A stretch of 64,000 bases of DNA. It comes from Dechloromonas sp. TW-R-39-2. Its GTDB lineage: Bacteria > Pseudomonadota > Gammaproteobacteria > Burkholderiales > Rhodocyclaceae. The stretch lies in assembly GCF_016864195.1 (NCBI RefSeq), contig NZ_CP045202.1, forward strand, positions 2,139,001 to 2,203,000. Reading direction: 5' to 3'. Numbering within the stretch: position 1 is the first letter of the stretch; each line of letters opens with the position of its first letter. Position numbers and translations under genes: made by a program. Under the pieces are notes generated by a model. That model made no database searches. It saw nothing but the letters and a program-made list of their open reading frames with translations, and was not told the DNA's origin. Of the stretch, positions 32,865-41,412 are shown in pieces.

Positions 32865-33764
32865 CTATGGAAACAGCCGAAAAGCCTGCTTGATCGTTGC
32901 GCAATGAATCTGGACTGTGTCCTCGATACGCCGTGCATAACCGCCAGCCATGGCAACAGCCACCGCGACCTGATGCTGTCGGCAATGTTCGAAAACGCGC
33001 CGGTCGCGTTCGGCCAGGCCATCGAAGCTGAGACTCAGGCGGCCGAAACGGTCGTCGTGATAAGGATCGGCGCCAGCCAGATAAATGACCAGATCCGGGC
33101 GCGACAAATCGAACGCCAGGTCAAGGCCATCGGCCAGGCGCAACAAATAAGCCTGGTCGGTGCAAGCATCGGGCAGTTCGATATCAAGGTCGCTGATTTC
33201 CTTGGTGAACGGGAAATTGTGCGCCCCATGCATCGAGAAAGTGAAAATGCTGTCATCGCCAGCCAGGATGCTGGCCGTGCCATTCCCCTGATGAACATCG
33301 CAATCGATGATCAGCACCCGTCTGGCACGCCCTTCGGCCTGCATGGCTCGCGCCGCCACTGCCGCATCGTTGAAAACGCAAAAACCTTCGCCGCGATTGC
33401 GGAAGGCATGATGCGTGCCGCCGGCCAGGTTGGCGGCTGCGCCATCGTCAAGTGCGGCACGGCAGGCTGCCAGCGTCGCTCCGGCCGAGCGGCGGGAGCG
33501 TTCAACCATGGCCGCACTCCACGGAAAGCCGATGGCTTTTTGCTCCGATTCGCTCAGTTGACCGCGGCAAACACGCCGGATGTACTCAAGATCATGCGCC
33601 CGGGCCAACGCTTCATCGCTGGCCGCTGCCGGCAGGTGAAAATCGGTTTCGGCAAACAGGCCGCTGTCGAGCAGGGCAGCGCGCAAGCGGGAATATTTCT
33701 CCATCGGAAAGCGATGGCCGTCCGGTAGCGGGAGAACAAAAATATCGGTGTAGAACAGTTTCAT
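32865..33764 (-). CDS. Histone deacetylase family amidohydrolase
   Basis: A 299-residue zinc hydrolase of the arginase/deacetylase fold. Catalytic signatures are GGTHHA (tandem histidines near 117-118), IIDCDVHQGNGT with the Asp/His zinc ligands, and YLAGADPYHDD with another Asp ligand; GGY near the end. Bacterial members act on acetylated polyamines, acetoin or acetyl-lysine; substrate not deducible here. MKLFYTDIFVLPLPDGHRFP is the typical short N-terminus. It lies 71 bp after the thioredoxin gene in the same direction, with two hairpins in the gap. Confidence 0.92.
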   Translation of the reverse strand: MKLFYTDIFVLPLPDGHRFPMEKYSRLRAALLDSGLFAETDFHLPAAASDEALARAHDLEYIRRVCRGQLSESEQKAIGFPWSAAMVERSRRSAGATLAACRAALDDGAAANLAGGTHHAFRNRGEGFCVFNDAAVAARAMQAEGRARRVLIIDCDVHQGNGTASILAGDDSIFTFSMHGAHNFPFTKEISDLDIELPDACTDQAYLLRLADGLDLAFDLSRPDLVIYLAGADPYHDDRFGRLSLSFDGLAERDRRVFEHCRQHQVAVAVAMAGGYARRIEDTVQIHCATIKQAFRLFP

Positions 33765-33783
33765 GGCTGAACGCTGTCATTCA

Positions 33784-33832
33784 GCGCAAAGCAAACCGCA
33801 CGGGCCTGCTTTGCGCCATCGGTCGCAGCGAC
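33784..33832. other. Two stem-loops between trx-like and deacetylase-like genes
   Basis: GCGCAAAGCA / TGCTTTGCGC (10-bp stem) at 33784-33816, then the near-perfect palindrome CGGTCGC-A-GCGACCG at about 33819-33833. No T-run follows, so they may stabilise or process mRNA rather than terminate. Confidence 0.45.
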
Positions 33833-33835
33833 CGC

Positions 33836-34693
33836 TCAGTTCAGCGCGGCCGACATCTTGCGCCGGAATTCACGGATCAGATCGTCGTATTGATCGCTGC
33901 CGCCGAGTGCTTCGAACAATTGCAGTACTGCCTTGCGACCGGCACCTTCGTCGAAGCTGCGGTCGCGGATGACCACTTCGAGCGCCGCTTCGAGCGCCTC
34001 GCGGAAACGGCTTTGTGCGGCATAGGCGCGCGATAGTTCGAGACGGGCAGCATGATCGGCCGGGTTGGCCGCCAGTCGGGCTTCGATCTCGGCCGTATCG
34101 GCGGCACCAGCGGTCAGCGCGAGGCGCGCTCGCAGGGCGTTGGCCCGATCGACTTCCTGGCTGTATTCGCCGCCGAGCAGTTCGCCGGCTTCGTCGTTGC
34201 GGCCAAGATGCATCAGGACTTCGACGGCATCGAGCTGGATCGCCTGATCTTCCGGTTTGGCACGGCTGGCTTCGATCAGCTTGGCCAATGCTTCTTCGAA
34301 CTGGCCGTTGGCACAGAGTTCTGCCGCTTCCTCGCGCGGGTTGCTGCCGGCGACCGGCGGCAGGGCAAAGCGGTCGAGAAAGGCGCGAATCTGGCCTTCC
34401 GGCAAAGCGCCGGTAAACTCATCGACCAGTTGCCCCTGGAACAGGACCTTGACTGTCGGAATGCTGCGCACGCCGAAGTGCTGGGCCAGTTCGGGCGATT
34501 CATCGGCATTGACCTTGGCCAGCAGGAAACGACCGGCATATTCCTCGGCCAGCTTTTCCAGCAAGGGTTTCAAGGTCTTGCACGGTTCGCACCATGGCGC
34601 CCAGAAATCGACGACAACCGGCACTTCCTGCGCCAGCGCGAGAACCTTGCTTTCGAATTCTTCGAGGGAAACGTCAAAGTGGAATTGGGACAT
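33836..34693 (-). CDS. Thioredoxin-TPR protein (CnoX/YbbN-like)
   Basis: A 285-residue protein. Residues 1-110 are a thioredoxin domain with a redox-active WAPWCEPCK motif (Cys35, Cys38) and the cis-Pro in RSIPTVKV; residues 120-285 are TPR-like helices (EEAAELCANGQFEEALAKL, AARLELSRAYAAQSRFREAL). CnoX is a chaperedoxin that protects substrates of GroEL from over-oxidation; E. coli CnoX has lost the CxxC, but this copy keeps it. It starts 18 bp after the lipid cluster stop at 34712, in the same direction. Confidence 0.9.
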   Translation of the reverse strand: MSQFHFDVSLEEFESKVLALAQEVPVVVDFWAPWCEPCKTLKPLLEKLAEEYAGRFLLAKVNADESPELAQHFGVRSIPTVKVLFQGQLVDEFTGALPEGQIRAFLDRFALPPVAGSNPREEAAELCANGQFEEALAKLIEASRAKPEDQAIQLDAVEVLMHLGRNDEAGELLGGEYSQEVDRANALRARLALTAGAADTAEIEARLAANPADHAARLELSRAYAAQSRFREALEAALEVVIRDRSFDEGAGRKAVLQLFEALGGSDQYDDLIREFRRKMSAALN

Positions 34694-34711
34694 GGTTTGA
34701 GCCTGTAAAAG

Positions 34712-35386
34712 TTAAAGTCGGGCAAATGCCAGTGCCGGGCCGGGCAGGCCAGACGAGGCAATCTGAAAGCTGGACGCATTGCCAGTCGCCAGTTGGCGGC
34801 ACAGCAAGGCGGGAAAATTGGGGCTGTCGGCCAGTGTTTCCGGCAACGGCGGGCTATCTATCTGGAGGCGGCAGAGCGAGTTTTCAAGGGGTTCGCGGCT
34901 GAGCAGCAGCCATTCACCGGCCGCGACATCGGCCAGCGCATCGAGGTGGGCGACCAGTACCTGTGCGTAGCGCCCTTCGGTCAGCCAGTGGTCGGCGAGC
35001 GCCAGCAGCATCGCCCAGTGAGCGCCGCCGGCTTCGGCCAGCGGAAAATGAGTCGCCGACACCAAGCCCGGCAGGAAAGGCTGGATTTGTGCCGCCGCAA
35101 TCGCCGGCTGGGTCGCCAGGAAATCGTAAGGCAGCGGTTCGGCCGTACCGTGACAGACTTCCTTGAGCAAGGCCTGCGTTTCCAGCCGGGGGCCGTGGCT
35201 GGATTGCCAGAGCAGGGCGGTCGGCTGTTTGCGTCGTTCCGGTGGAATGCAGGCCAGCGCCCCGAGCAATGCCAGCTGGGTCAGTCCGGCAGCCCGGCGC
35301 AAGGGCTTGCCGAGCACGGCGCGCACCACCGCAGGTAGATCTTTCGGCGCATAAGACTGGCTGCATGCTGCGTTCAGGTAGTTCAT
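34712..35386 (-). CDS. Beta-ketoacyl synthase N-domain protein, chain-length-factor-like
   Basis: A 224-residue protein resembling the N-terminal half of a ketosynthase but without an active-site Cys (the region reads LVSATHFPLAEAGGAHWAML). It belongs to the short chain-length-factor-like proteins found in aryl-polyene and dialkylresorcinol clusters, which pair with the active ketosynthase. Overlaps that gene (35383) by ATGA. Last gene of the nine-gene lipid operon. Catalytic role unlikely; structural partner proposed. Confidence 0.75.
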   Translation of the reverse strand: MNYLNAACSQSYAPKDLPAVVRAVLGKPLRRAAGLTQLALLGALACIPPERRKQPTALLWQSSHGPRLETQALLKEVCHGTAEPLPYDFLATQPAIAAAQIQPFLPGLVSATHFPLAEAGGAHWAMLLALADHWLTEGRYAQVLVAHLDALADVAAGEWLLLSREPLENSLCRLQIDSPPLPETLADSPNFPALLCRQLATGNASSFQIASSGLPGPALAFARL

Positions 35387-36471
35387 GCTTGACGCTCGAT
35401 GATCATCGTTGCCAGACCGCCGCCGAAACCGACTAGATTGAGCATGGCCCGCTCGACATAGGCATTGTTGCGGTCGACCATCAATTGCAGGCCGATTTCG
35501 GGGTCGGTTTGCGAGAAACCGGGTGTTGCCGGGATTTTCTCACCATCGAGACAAGCCATCAGCGTCGCCAGTTCGGCAATGCCGCTGGCGCCCAGCGTGT
35601 GGCCGAAAGACGGTTTGAAGGAAATCAGCGGCGGCACGGCATTGCCGAAAATCCGGCGCAGGGCATTGGCTTCGGCCAGATCGGTGCCGGGCGAACCGGC
35701 GGCCTGGAGTTTGAGCAGCTCGATATCGGCCGGTTTCATTTCTGCCTCGTTCAGGCAGTCGACCGCAAGACGGGCAATCGGGCCGCCATCCGGGTCCGGC
35801 CCCGTCGTCGAATAGGCGTCGATACCGGTACGCAGGCCGGCGATGCGCCAGCGCCCCGGCGCGGCAGAAAGCCAGATGGCCGAGACGGCCTCGCCCAGCA
35901 CCAGACCATCGCGTTGCGGCGCAAACGGCATGCAACTGCGACGGGCCAGCAGTTCCATTGCGGCAAAGCCGGCCAGCGTGCTGTCGTTGGCCAACTCAAT
36001 GCCGAGCACGATGGCCTCGTCGATCCAGCCGCCAGCGATCAGGCTGCGGGCCGCATCGATGGCCGAAAATCCCGAAATGCAGGCGTTGGAAATACTGCTG
36101 CACGGCCCGCTCAGCCCGGCCCAGTCAGCAATCTGCCGACTGAACGAGGCGCTGGCCGGCGGCATGTCCAGTTGCCCGGCCCTGGCCTGCTGCTCGAAAT
36201 GGCCGATCTGGTAGGACGAAGAGGCAATGAACAAGGGCGTTTCCGGTGCCAACGGCCCAAGCTGCGCAACAACCCGGCGCACGGCCTGCTCGGCCCGTGT
36301 CATCCAGTCCGCGTCATCGAGCGGCAGGGCAAAGAAAGGAAAGCTGCGCTCCCCCAGCAGGCGCATCTGCGAAGTGCATTCGCCATCCCACAGCGCCTGG
36401 GCAACAGCTTGCGGGGTTGTCCCCCGGGCGCAAAGCAGGGCGCTGCCGGTAATCAGAACGGGACGCTTCAT
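35383..36471 (-). CDS. FabF-like beta-ketoacyl-ACP synthase
   Basis: A 362-residue thiolase-fold ketosynthase for chain extension in the lipid cluster. The nucleophile Cys131 is in SNACISGFSAI and the second His (291) in KPSFGHTLGASG. The usual first histidine of the HGTxT motif is replaced: the aligned segment reads LQAAGSPGTD (about 254-263). The protein is also shorter than FabF (about 410). It overlaps the ACP stop and chain-length-factor start by ATGA each, suggesting a complex of these three proteins. Confidence 0.85.
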   Translation of the reverse strand: MKRPVLITGSALLCARGTTPQAVAQALWDGECTSQMRLLGERSFPFFALPLDDADWMTRAEQAVRRVVAQLGPLAPETPLFIASSSYQIGHFEQQARAGQLDMPPASASFSRQIADWAGLSGPCSSISNACISGFSAIDAARSLIAGGWIDEAIVLGIELANDSTLAGFAAMELLARRSCMPFAPQRDGLVLGEAVSAIWLSAAPGRWRIAGLRTGIDAYSTTGPDPDGGPIARLAVDCLNEAEMKPADIELLKLQAAGSPGTDLAEANALRRIFGNAVPPLISFKPSFGHTLGASGIAELATLMACLDGEKIPATPGFSQTDPEIGLQLMVDRNNAYVERAMLNLVGFGGGLATMIIERQA

Positions 36472-36737
36472 GCCCGGCTGGCGAGCCAGGCGTCGAGGTG
36501 CTCGGCCATGTTGCCGACGCTCGACAGAATGCGCCGCGTTTCCTTGCTGTCCGGCAGGCGCAGGCCGTATTTTTTCTTGATCGCCATCGAAACCTGCAGG
36601 GCATCGAGCGAATCGAGCTGCAGCGCGGCTTCCGGCCCGAACAGCAGTTCGTCGTCACCGATGCTGGCCGGATCGCAATCCTTGTCGCAGGCTTCGACGA
36701 TCAGTTCCTTGAGTTCAAGACAGAGGGCAGCGTTCAT
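36468..36737 (-). CDS. Acyl carrier protein
   Basis: An 89-residue ACP with the phosphopantetheine-accepting Ser43 in LQLDSLDALQ. It carries the growing acyl chain for the ketosynthases of this cluster. The ATG at 36737 overlaps the permease stop by ATGA. It is longer and less acidic than FabC-type ACP AcpP, as is usual for cluster-specific carriers. Confidence 0.88.
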   Translation of the reverse strand: MNAALCLELKELIVEACDKDCDPASIGDDELLFGPEAALQLDSLDALQVSMAIKKKYGLRLPDSKETRRILSSVGNMAEHLDAWLASRA

Positions 36738-37966
36738 GATTGGGCAGTTCGGGTACGGTGATTGAGCCACATGGCAGCGAGCAGCGACAGGGCGGCGAAA
36801 GTGAGCAGGCGGGCGAGGCTGGGCCACAGATCCCCCAGGCTGCCATGCCGCAGCATCACGATATGGAAACCTTCCAGCCCCCAGGCCATCGGCGAAAAGC
36901 CTGCCAGGGTCTGCATTGCCGCCGGCATGATAAATTTGGGCACCATGATGCCGCCGATCGCACCCATCAGGATGTTGCCGACGCCGCCGACAATGGTCGC
37001 CTGTTCCGAGGTCCGGGCCAGGCTGGCGACGAGCAGCGCCCAGGCCACGGCGGCCAGGCTGACGGCGGCCGAAACAATCCACCAGTTGAAAAGCAGCGGC
37101 AGCTTGCCCGGCATGTCGAGCGCTTCGCTGCCGAAGAGCGGCACGAGATAAATGCCGATCAGCACCATGAGCAGCGCCTGCAGCTGATTGACGATGAAAA
37201 ATGGCAGCAACTTGCCGGCGAGCAGCAGATGGAACGGCACGCCCATGGCGCGCAGGCGTTGCAGCGTGCCTTGCTGGCGCTCAATGATGAAAATCGACGA
37301 AACCGGGATGACAACGAAGAACATCGCAAAGATCAGCCAGGCCGGCACATTCTGCTGGACCGACGAGGGAATGCCGGGATTCGCGTCGCTGCGCACGGCT
37401 TCGCTGCGGATTTCATCCGGCCAGTCTTTCTCACCATCGCTGCCAGGGGCGACCGGCAGACCGAAAAGCTTGCCGGCCTTGCGCGTCAGTTCGTCGGCCC
37501 GCAAGGCGCCGAGGGCGGCCATCACCTGATTGCGAAAAGCCAGTTGCAGCGCCGGACTGAGCGTCGGGTCAAGCAGCAACTGCAACGGTTCGCTGGCTTG
37601 CCCGTCGGCCCCGGAAGGAGTCAGCAGGCGTTCGCCGAAGCCCTTGGGTAGCACCAGCGCCAGCGTCTGGCGACCTTGCAGGATGCCCTGGCGAGCGGCA
37701 TCGGGGCTGTCTTCCAGCGGCAGCCGGCGGAAAGCGGCGGTCTTGTCGAGACGCTTAATCAGCGCACCCGAATGCGGGCTATGGTCGAGGTCGACCACGA
37801 CATAGGCCGCATCGATCGTCACGCCCGGCGAAAAGGCATCGCGTAGCGCCATGGTCATGACCAGGATGAACACGGTCGGCATGATGAACAGGGCAAGCAG
37901 GCCGTGCCGGTCACGCAGCAGCGCGATGGTTTCCTTGAGCCAGAGAGCGAGCAGGCGAGGTGACAT
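36734..37966 (-). CDS. ABC-2 type transporter permease
   Basis: A 410-residue inner-membrane export permease of the ABC-2/YhgE type: one N-terminal helix (LLALFIMPTVFILVMTMAL), a large periplasmic domain (residues about 50-225), then five to six helices (WLIFAMFFVVIPVSS, FFIVNQLQALLMVLIGI and following). GERWEEK-type motifs are absent; FMPTVF and IVGGVGNILMGAIGG are typical. It works with the ATPase 3 bp upstream, presumably exporting the cluster's lipid product or a precursor. Confidence 0.88.
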   Translation of the reverse strand: MSPRLLALWLKETIALLRDRHGLLALFIMPTVFILVMTMALRDAFSPGVTIDAAYVVVDLDHSPHSGALIKRLDKTAAFRRLPLEDSPDAARQGILQGRQTLALVLPKGFGERLLTPSGADGQASEPLQLLLDPTLSPALQLAFRNQVMAALGALRADELTRKAGKLFGLPVAPGSDGEKDWPDEIRSEAVRSDANPGIPSSVQQNVPAWLIFAMFFVVIPVSSIFIIERQQGTLQRLRAMGVPFHLLLAGKLLPFFIVNQLQALLMVLIGIYLVPLFGSEALDMPGKLPLLFNWWIVSAAVSLAAVAWALLVASLARTSEQATIVGGVGNILMGAIGGIMVPKFIMPAAMQTLAGFSPMAWGLEGFHIVMLRHGSLGDLWPSLARLLTFAALSLLAAMWLNHRTRTAQS

Positions 37967-37969
37967 CGT

Positions 37970-38881
37970 TCAGTCGCGCAGCGAACGTTGCGTCAGGCGC
38001 ATGAAGACCTGTTCCAGATCATGATGACCCAGGTTGAGCTGACGGACCTCGACGCCGGCTGCAGCCAGTTCATCGAGCAAACGCGGCAAGGCTGCGGTCG
38101 ACGCCAGTTTGAGGCGATATTCGCCGCTGCGCCCGGCAAGCACGGGGTAACGCTCGGCCAATCCGGCTGGAAAAGCACCATCCAGCGTCAGTTCAAGCAC
38201 CGGTTCAGGGGAACACAGCAGCGCATCCAGCCCGCCTTCGATCAGCACCTGGCCGTGGTCGATGATGGCGATTTTCTGGCAGATGGCCTCGACCTCTTCC
38301 ATGTAGTGACTGGTATAGATCACCGTGGTGCCGGCAGCGGGCAGGGCGGCAATGGATTCAAGCAGGAAGCTGCGCGATTGTGGATCAACACCGACGGTCG
38401 GTTCATCGAGCAGCAGCAGGCGTGGCTTGCCGAGCAGGCCGATGGCCAGGTTGAGACGCCGGCGCAAACCGCCGGAAAGCTGTTCGGCCCGTTGATCGAC
38501 CACCTGTTCGAGCCGGGCGAAATCAATCGCGGCGGTACATTCGGCCGCCAGCTCGGCATGCTTCAGACCAAGTACACCGGCAAAGAATCGCAGGTTTTCG
38601 GCCACCGTCAGCATCGGGTAAAACGCGTAATCCTGCGGCACCAGGGCAATGCTGCGCGGCTGTGCTGCCCGGATATCGGAGAGCGCCTGGCCATCGAAGA
38701 CGATACGACCTTGTGTCGCGGTCAACAGCCCGGCGAGCAAGGAAATCAGCGTGGTCTTGCCGGCACCGTTCGGGCCGAGCAAGCCGTAGATGCCAGCCGA
38801 TGGAATGCTCAGCGAGACATCCTGCAGCGCCGCTTGTGCAGCATTGCGGTAACGGTATGAAACACCGTCGATCTGCAGCAT
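37970..38881 (-). CDS. ABC transporter ATPase
   Basis: A 303-residue ATPase of the ABC-2 exporter family. Walker A is GPNGAGKTTL, the signature LSGGLRRRLN, Walker B LLLLDEPTVGVD, then the switch TSHYMEEVE. The C-terminal 80 residues are the regulatory domain common to exporters of this class. The ATG at 38881 shares its A with the TGA of the BtrH-like gene. Partner of the permease at 36734. Confidence 0.92.
   Translation of the reverse strand: MLQIDGVSYRYRNAAQAALQDVSLSIPSAGIYGLLGPNGAGKTTLISLLAGLLTATQGRIVFDGQALSDIRAAQPRSIALVPQDYAFYPMLTVAENLRFFAGVLGLKHAELAAECTAAIDFARLEQVVDQRAEQLSGGLRRRLNLAIGLLGKPRLLLLDEPTVGVDPQSRSFLLESIAALPAAGTTVIYTSHYMEEVEAICQKIAIIDHGQVLIEGGLDALLCSPEPVLELTLDGAFPAGLAERYPVLAGRSGEYRLKLASTAALPRLLDELAAAGVEVRQLNLGHHDLEQVFMRLTQRSLRD
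38092..38102 (-). repeat. GTYGACCGCAG repeat, copy 8
   Basis: Exact copy (C form) in the ATPase gene, read as Ser-Thr-Ala-Ala. Confidence 0.7.
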
Positions 38882-39873
38882 CAGGCGGCGCGACGCAGAT
38901 CGCGGAAGAAGGCTTGTTCGCGCCCGGCAATCCGGCGCAACTTGTCGGCCAGCGCCGCCGGAACGAGCGGCTCGCGGTCGCGGATCATGCGTGCTGTGGA
39001 GAGCGCAAATTCGCGCCACTCATCGCCGATATCGATCAGTTGTTCAGAAAGCTCGTCAAGCTGCGGTCGACCGAGCAAATCGGCTGATTCCTGCAGGAAC
39101 GAAGCGTAAATGAAGCGGAAACCGCCACCGCCGGTGCCGATTTCTTCCTGCATGCGGACAACCTGGCCGATGAACATCTTGCTGGCAGCCGGATCGGTAT
39201 TTTTCTCCAGCCGCTCGATGGCATTGGCCAGTCGATGGATGCCGCGCACGCCAATGATCGGCAGCGGCGTATCGAGCATGATGCGCGTTGTTTTCTTGAT
39301 CGCAGCCGGCAAGACCTTGTGCCAGTCAGGCTCGACCGGTTTGCCGACCGGGTAATAAATGAGGCCTTTCGGGGCCAGTACGCCCTTGGCGAAGCGGGCC
39401 CGCTGCAGCGCATCAGCCGGGCAGGTCACGGTGGTTTCAACGACCGGATCGGACAACAGGTAATCGCCGCTCGCTGCATCACGGCCAAAGGCCAGCACAT
39501 TGTGGGCATTGAAATGGAAACGCAGGTCTTCCGGCATGTAAGGCAGCCAGAAAACCGAGGTCTGCATCCCGACCAGCTGGCCGTCGTCGAGCAACTCATC
39601 GAGCCGACGGGCGCCGGCTTGCGGCGTCCGGAAAGTTTCAAAGCGCATTTTCAGGCCGAGCGGCTTTTGCAGGCCCTTGATGATGAATTTCGGCGGCATG
39701 CGGTAGGCAACCAGCGGCAGGCCGTTGATCTTGACGAAAGGCAGGTAGGCGAAGGAGAGCGCCGACGACAGGCCGAAAGCCATCGCTTCCGACATCGGCA
39801 AGCCCTGATGGCGCAACATGGCGGACATGACGCCGCTTTCGCAGTGTGAAGCCTGGCTGTGCTGGAAGGTCAT
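38881..39873 (-). CDS. BtrH N-terminal domain acyltransferase-like protein
   Basis: A 330-residue protein with a papain-like BtrH N-terminal domain: the nucleophile candidate Cys11 in SQASHCESGVMSAML and LAYLPFVKINGLPL; a DTPLPIIGVRGIHRLANAIERL segment begins the C-terminal helical part. BtrH-type proteins move acyl groups from ACP to acceptors; here a possible role is esterification of the resorcinol or release from ACP. Similar proteins are found in flexirubin-type clusters. Start ATG 39873 shares an A with the previous stop. Confidence 0.8.
   Translation of the reverse strand: MTFQHSQASHCESGVMSAMLRHQGLPMSEAMAFGLSSALSFAYLPFVKINGLPLVAYRMPPKFIIKGLQKPLGLKMRFETFRTPQAGARRLDELLDDGQLVGMQTSVFWLPYMPEDLRFHFNAHNVLAFGRDAASGDYLLSDPVVETTVTCPADALQRARFAKGVLAPKGLIYYPVGKPVEPDWHKVLPAAIKKTTRIMLDTPLPIIGVRGIHRLANAIERLEKNTDPAASKMFIGQVVRMQEEIGTGGGGFRFIYASFLQESADLLGRPQLDELSEQLIDIGDEWREFALSTARMIRDREPLVPAALADKLRRIAGREQAFFRDLRRAA
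39061..39071 (-). repeat. GTYGACCGCAG repeat, copy 9
   Basis: Exact copy (C form) in the BtrH-like gene, here in a different frame (Gly-Arg-Pro-Gln), arguing for selection on DNA rather than protein. Confidence 0.7.
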
Positions 39874-40268
39874 CAATCGATCTTTTTCAGTTGTTCGAGG
39901 CTCAGCCCCATGGCTTCGCCGTAGCGGCCGAGCAAGCGGTCCGACAAACCGGCGAAAACGGCCGGCCGGAAATGCCGGCGAATCCGCCATTGCCAGATGC
40001 CGCTGACCTGCGACAGCAGGGGCACATCCATACGAACCTTGTGCATGTGGTATTCGAGCGGCGAAGTCAGGCCGGCGGCAACGCGCTGGCGAGCCTCCTC
40101 GGCCAGACGATTGAGGTCTGCAACAGCCTGCAGGGTGACGATTTCCTCAACTTCCCAGCCGGCCGACTGGACAATGTGCAGTTTGCCATCGGCGCCGCGG
40201 GCGTAAAGTGCCTTGCGGTGACCGCCGAGCGTCACATTGCCTTCCTGGGGAACTTCGTTATCCAGCAT
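39873..40268 (-). CDS. 131-aa protein of the lipid cluster
   Basis: A 131-residue protein of unknown function: VTLGGHRKALYARGADGKLHIVQSAGWEVEEIVTL then two long helices (VADLNRLAEEARQRV, and a final GEAMGLSLEQL). It contains no membrane segment. The start at 40268 overlaps the KASIII-like gene end by 11 bp, and its TGA overlaps the BtrH-like ATG, so it is embedded in the operon and probably part of the pathway, e.g. as an accessory to the condensing enzymes. Confidence 0.7.
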   Translation of the reverse strand: MLDNEVPQEGNVTLGGHRKALYARGADGKLHIVQSAGWEVEEIVTLQAVADLNRLAEEARQRVAAGLTSPLEYHMHKVRMDVPLLSQVSGIWQWRIRRHFRPAVFAGLSDRLLGRYGEAMGLSLEQLKKID

Positions 40269-41412
40269 GGTCGACCGCCGTCAGGTACATCAGCGAACCG
40301 GTGAAGCGGCCACTTTCGGGGATGAAACAAAGCAGGCGATCACCATTCGTGAGGCGGCCGCTGCGCAACAGTTCGTCGATCATGATGAAAATCGAGGCCG
40401 ACCCGGTATTGCCCTTGCTCTGCAGATTGGTAAACCATTTTTCCTGCGGCACAGCGAAACCCAGCGCCTGCATGCAGTCCGCCATCGGCTGGCGGAAATA
40501 TTCGGAAGACATGTGCGGCAAGAACCAGTCGACCGCAGCAGGCGTCAATCTGCGACTGAGCGTGACTTTTTCGAGCATTTTCCCGATCGTCTGATAAGCG
40601 ACGTTGTCATTCAGCAGGCGAACATCCTGCTTGACCGAAAAAATCGACCGTCCGGCCCATTCAGCCGACGGAAAAGCCTGCCAGCCCTTGAGCGAACCAT
40701 CCGCCAGCTTCTCACCGCCGGCGTACATGCAAACATCCATCTGGCCGGCTTGCGACAGGATGTCGATCCATTCGATGCGCAGCGACAAGCCGCTGGCCGC
40801 CGGTTGATTGCGCAAGTTGAAGGCAGCCGCACCGTCGGACAGCATCCAGCGCAGAAAGTCCTTTTCAAAGGCAATTTCAGGATTCGTTTCGAGCTCGGCA
40901 ATCCGATGTTCCAGTTCCGCCTCGAAATTGCGAGCATGCAGACCGGCCGAGGCCAACTCGGAGCCGGTGGCAACCGCATTTTGAGCATCGCCGGCAAGCA
41001 CGGCGAGATAGGCATATTTGAGCGCCGTCAGGCCGGAAACGCAGATGCCTGCGGTCGACACGACTTCGCAGGCCGAAATGCCCAATTCGCCATGCACCAT
41101 CACGCCATGATTGGGCATCAACTGGTCCGGCCTTGAAGTACCGGTCGCCAGGCAATCGATCGGCCCGATGTCGCCCAGCCGACGCACCGCTTCCGCCGTC
41201 AGCGCCGCATTGGTATGTGTCGCCTGGCCGGTGGCCGGGTCAATGGCGTAGTAACGCTGGCGGATACCGTTATTGCGCAGAACGATACGCCGGGCACGCG
41301 AGGGCTTGCCGCCGACCATGCCGAGAATGTTTTCGATTTCATCATTGCCGACCGGTGCATTGGGCAGAAATGTCGAAGTGCCGGTGATATAAACCTTGCC
41401 GCTATTGTTCAT
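40258..41412 (-). CDS. darB: DarB-type beta-ketoacyl-ACP synthase III
   Basis: A 384-residue thiolase-fold condensing enzyme. The nucleophile Cys124 is in STAGICVSGLTALKYA, with His in DWFLPHMSSEYF and Asn in SKGNTGSAS completing the triad. It begins VYITGTSTFLPNAPVGNDEIE as do DarB enzymes, which condense two beta-ketoacyl chains into the cyclohexanedione precursor of dialkylresorcinols. It overlaps the DarA gene by 11 bp. Confidence 0.85.
   Translation of the reverse strand: MNNSGKVYITGTSTFLPNAPVGNDEIENILGMVGGKPSRARRIVLRNNGIRQRYYAIDPATGQATHTNAALTAEAVRRLGDIGPIDCLATGTSRPDQLMPNHGVMVHGELGISACEVVSTAGICVSGLTALKYAYLAVLAGDAQNAVATGSELASAGLHARNFEAELEHRIAELETNPEIAFEKDFLRWMLSDGAAAFNLRNQPAASGLSLRIEWIDILSQAGQMDVCMYAGGEKLADGSLKGWQAFPSAEWAGRSIFSVKQDVRLLNDNVAYQTIGKMLEKVTLSRRLTPAAVDWFLPHMSSEYFRQPMADCMQALGFAVPQEKWFTNLQSKGNTGSASIFIMIDELLRSGRLTNGDRLLCFIPESGRFTGSLMYLTAVDHAG
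40528..40538 (+). repeat. GTYGACCGCAG repeat, copy 10
   Basis: Exact copy (C form) in darB, opposite to the gene; read as Ala-Ala-Val-Asp. Confidence 0.7.
41049..41059 (-). repeat. GTYGACCGCAG repeat, copy 11
   Basis: Exact copy (C form) in darB, overlapping the codons just before the active-site Cys; read as Ser-Thr-Ala. Confidence 0.7.
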
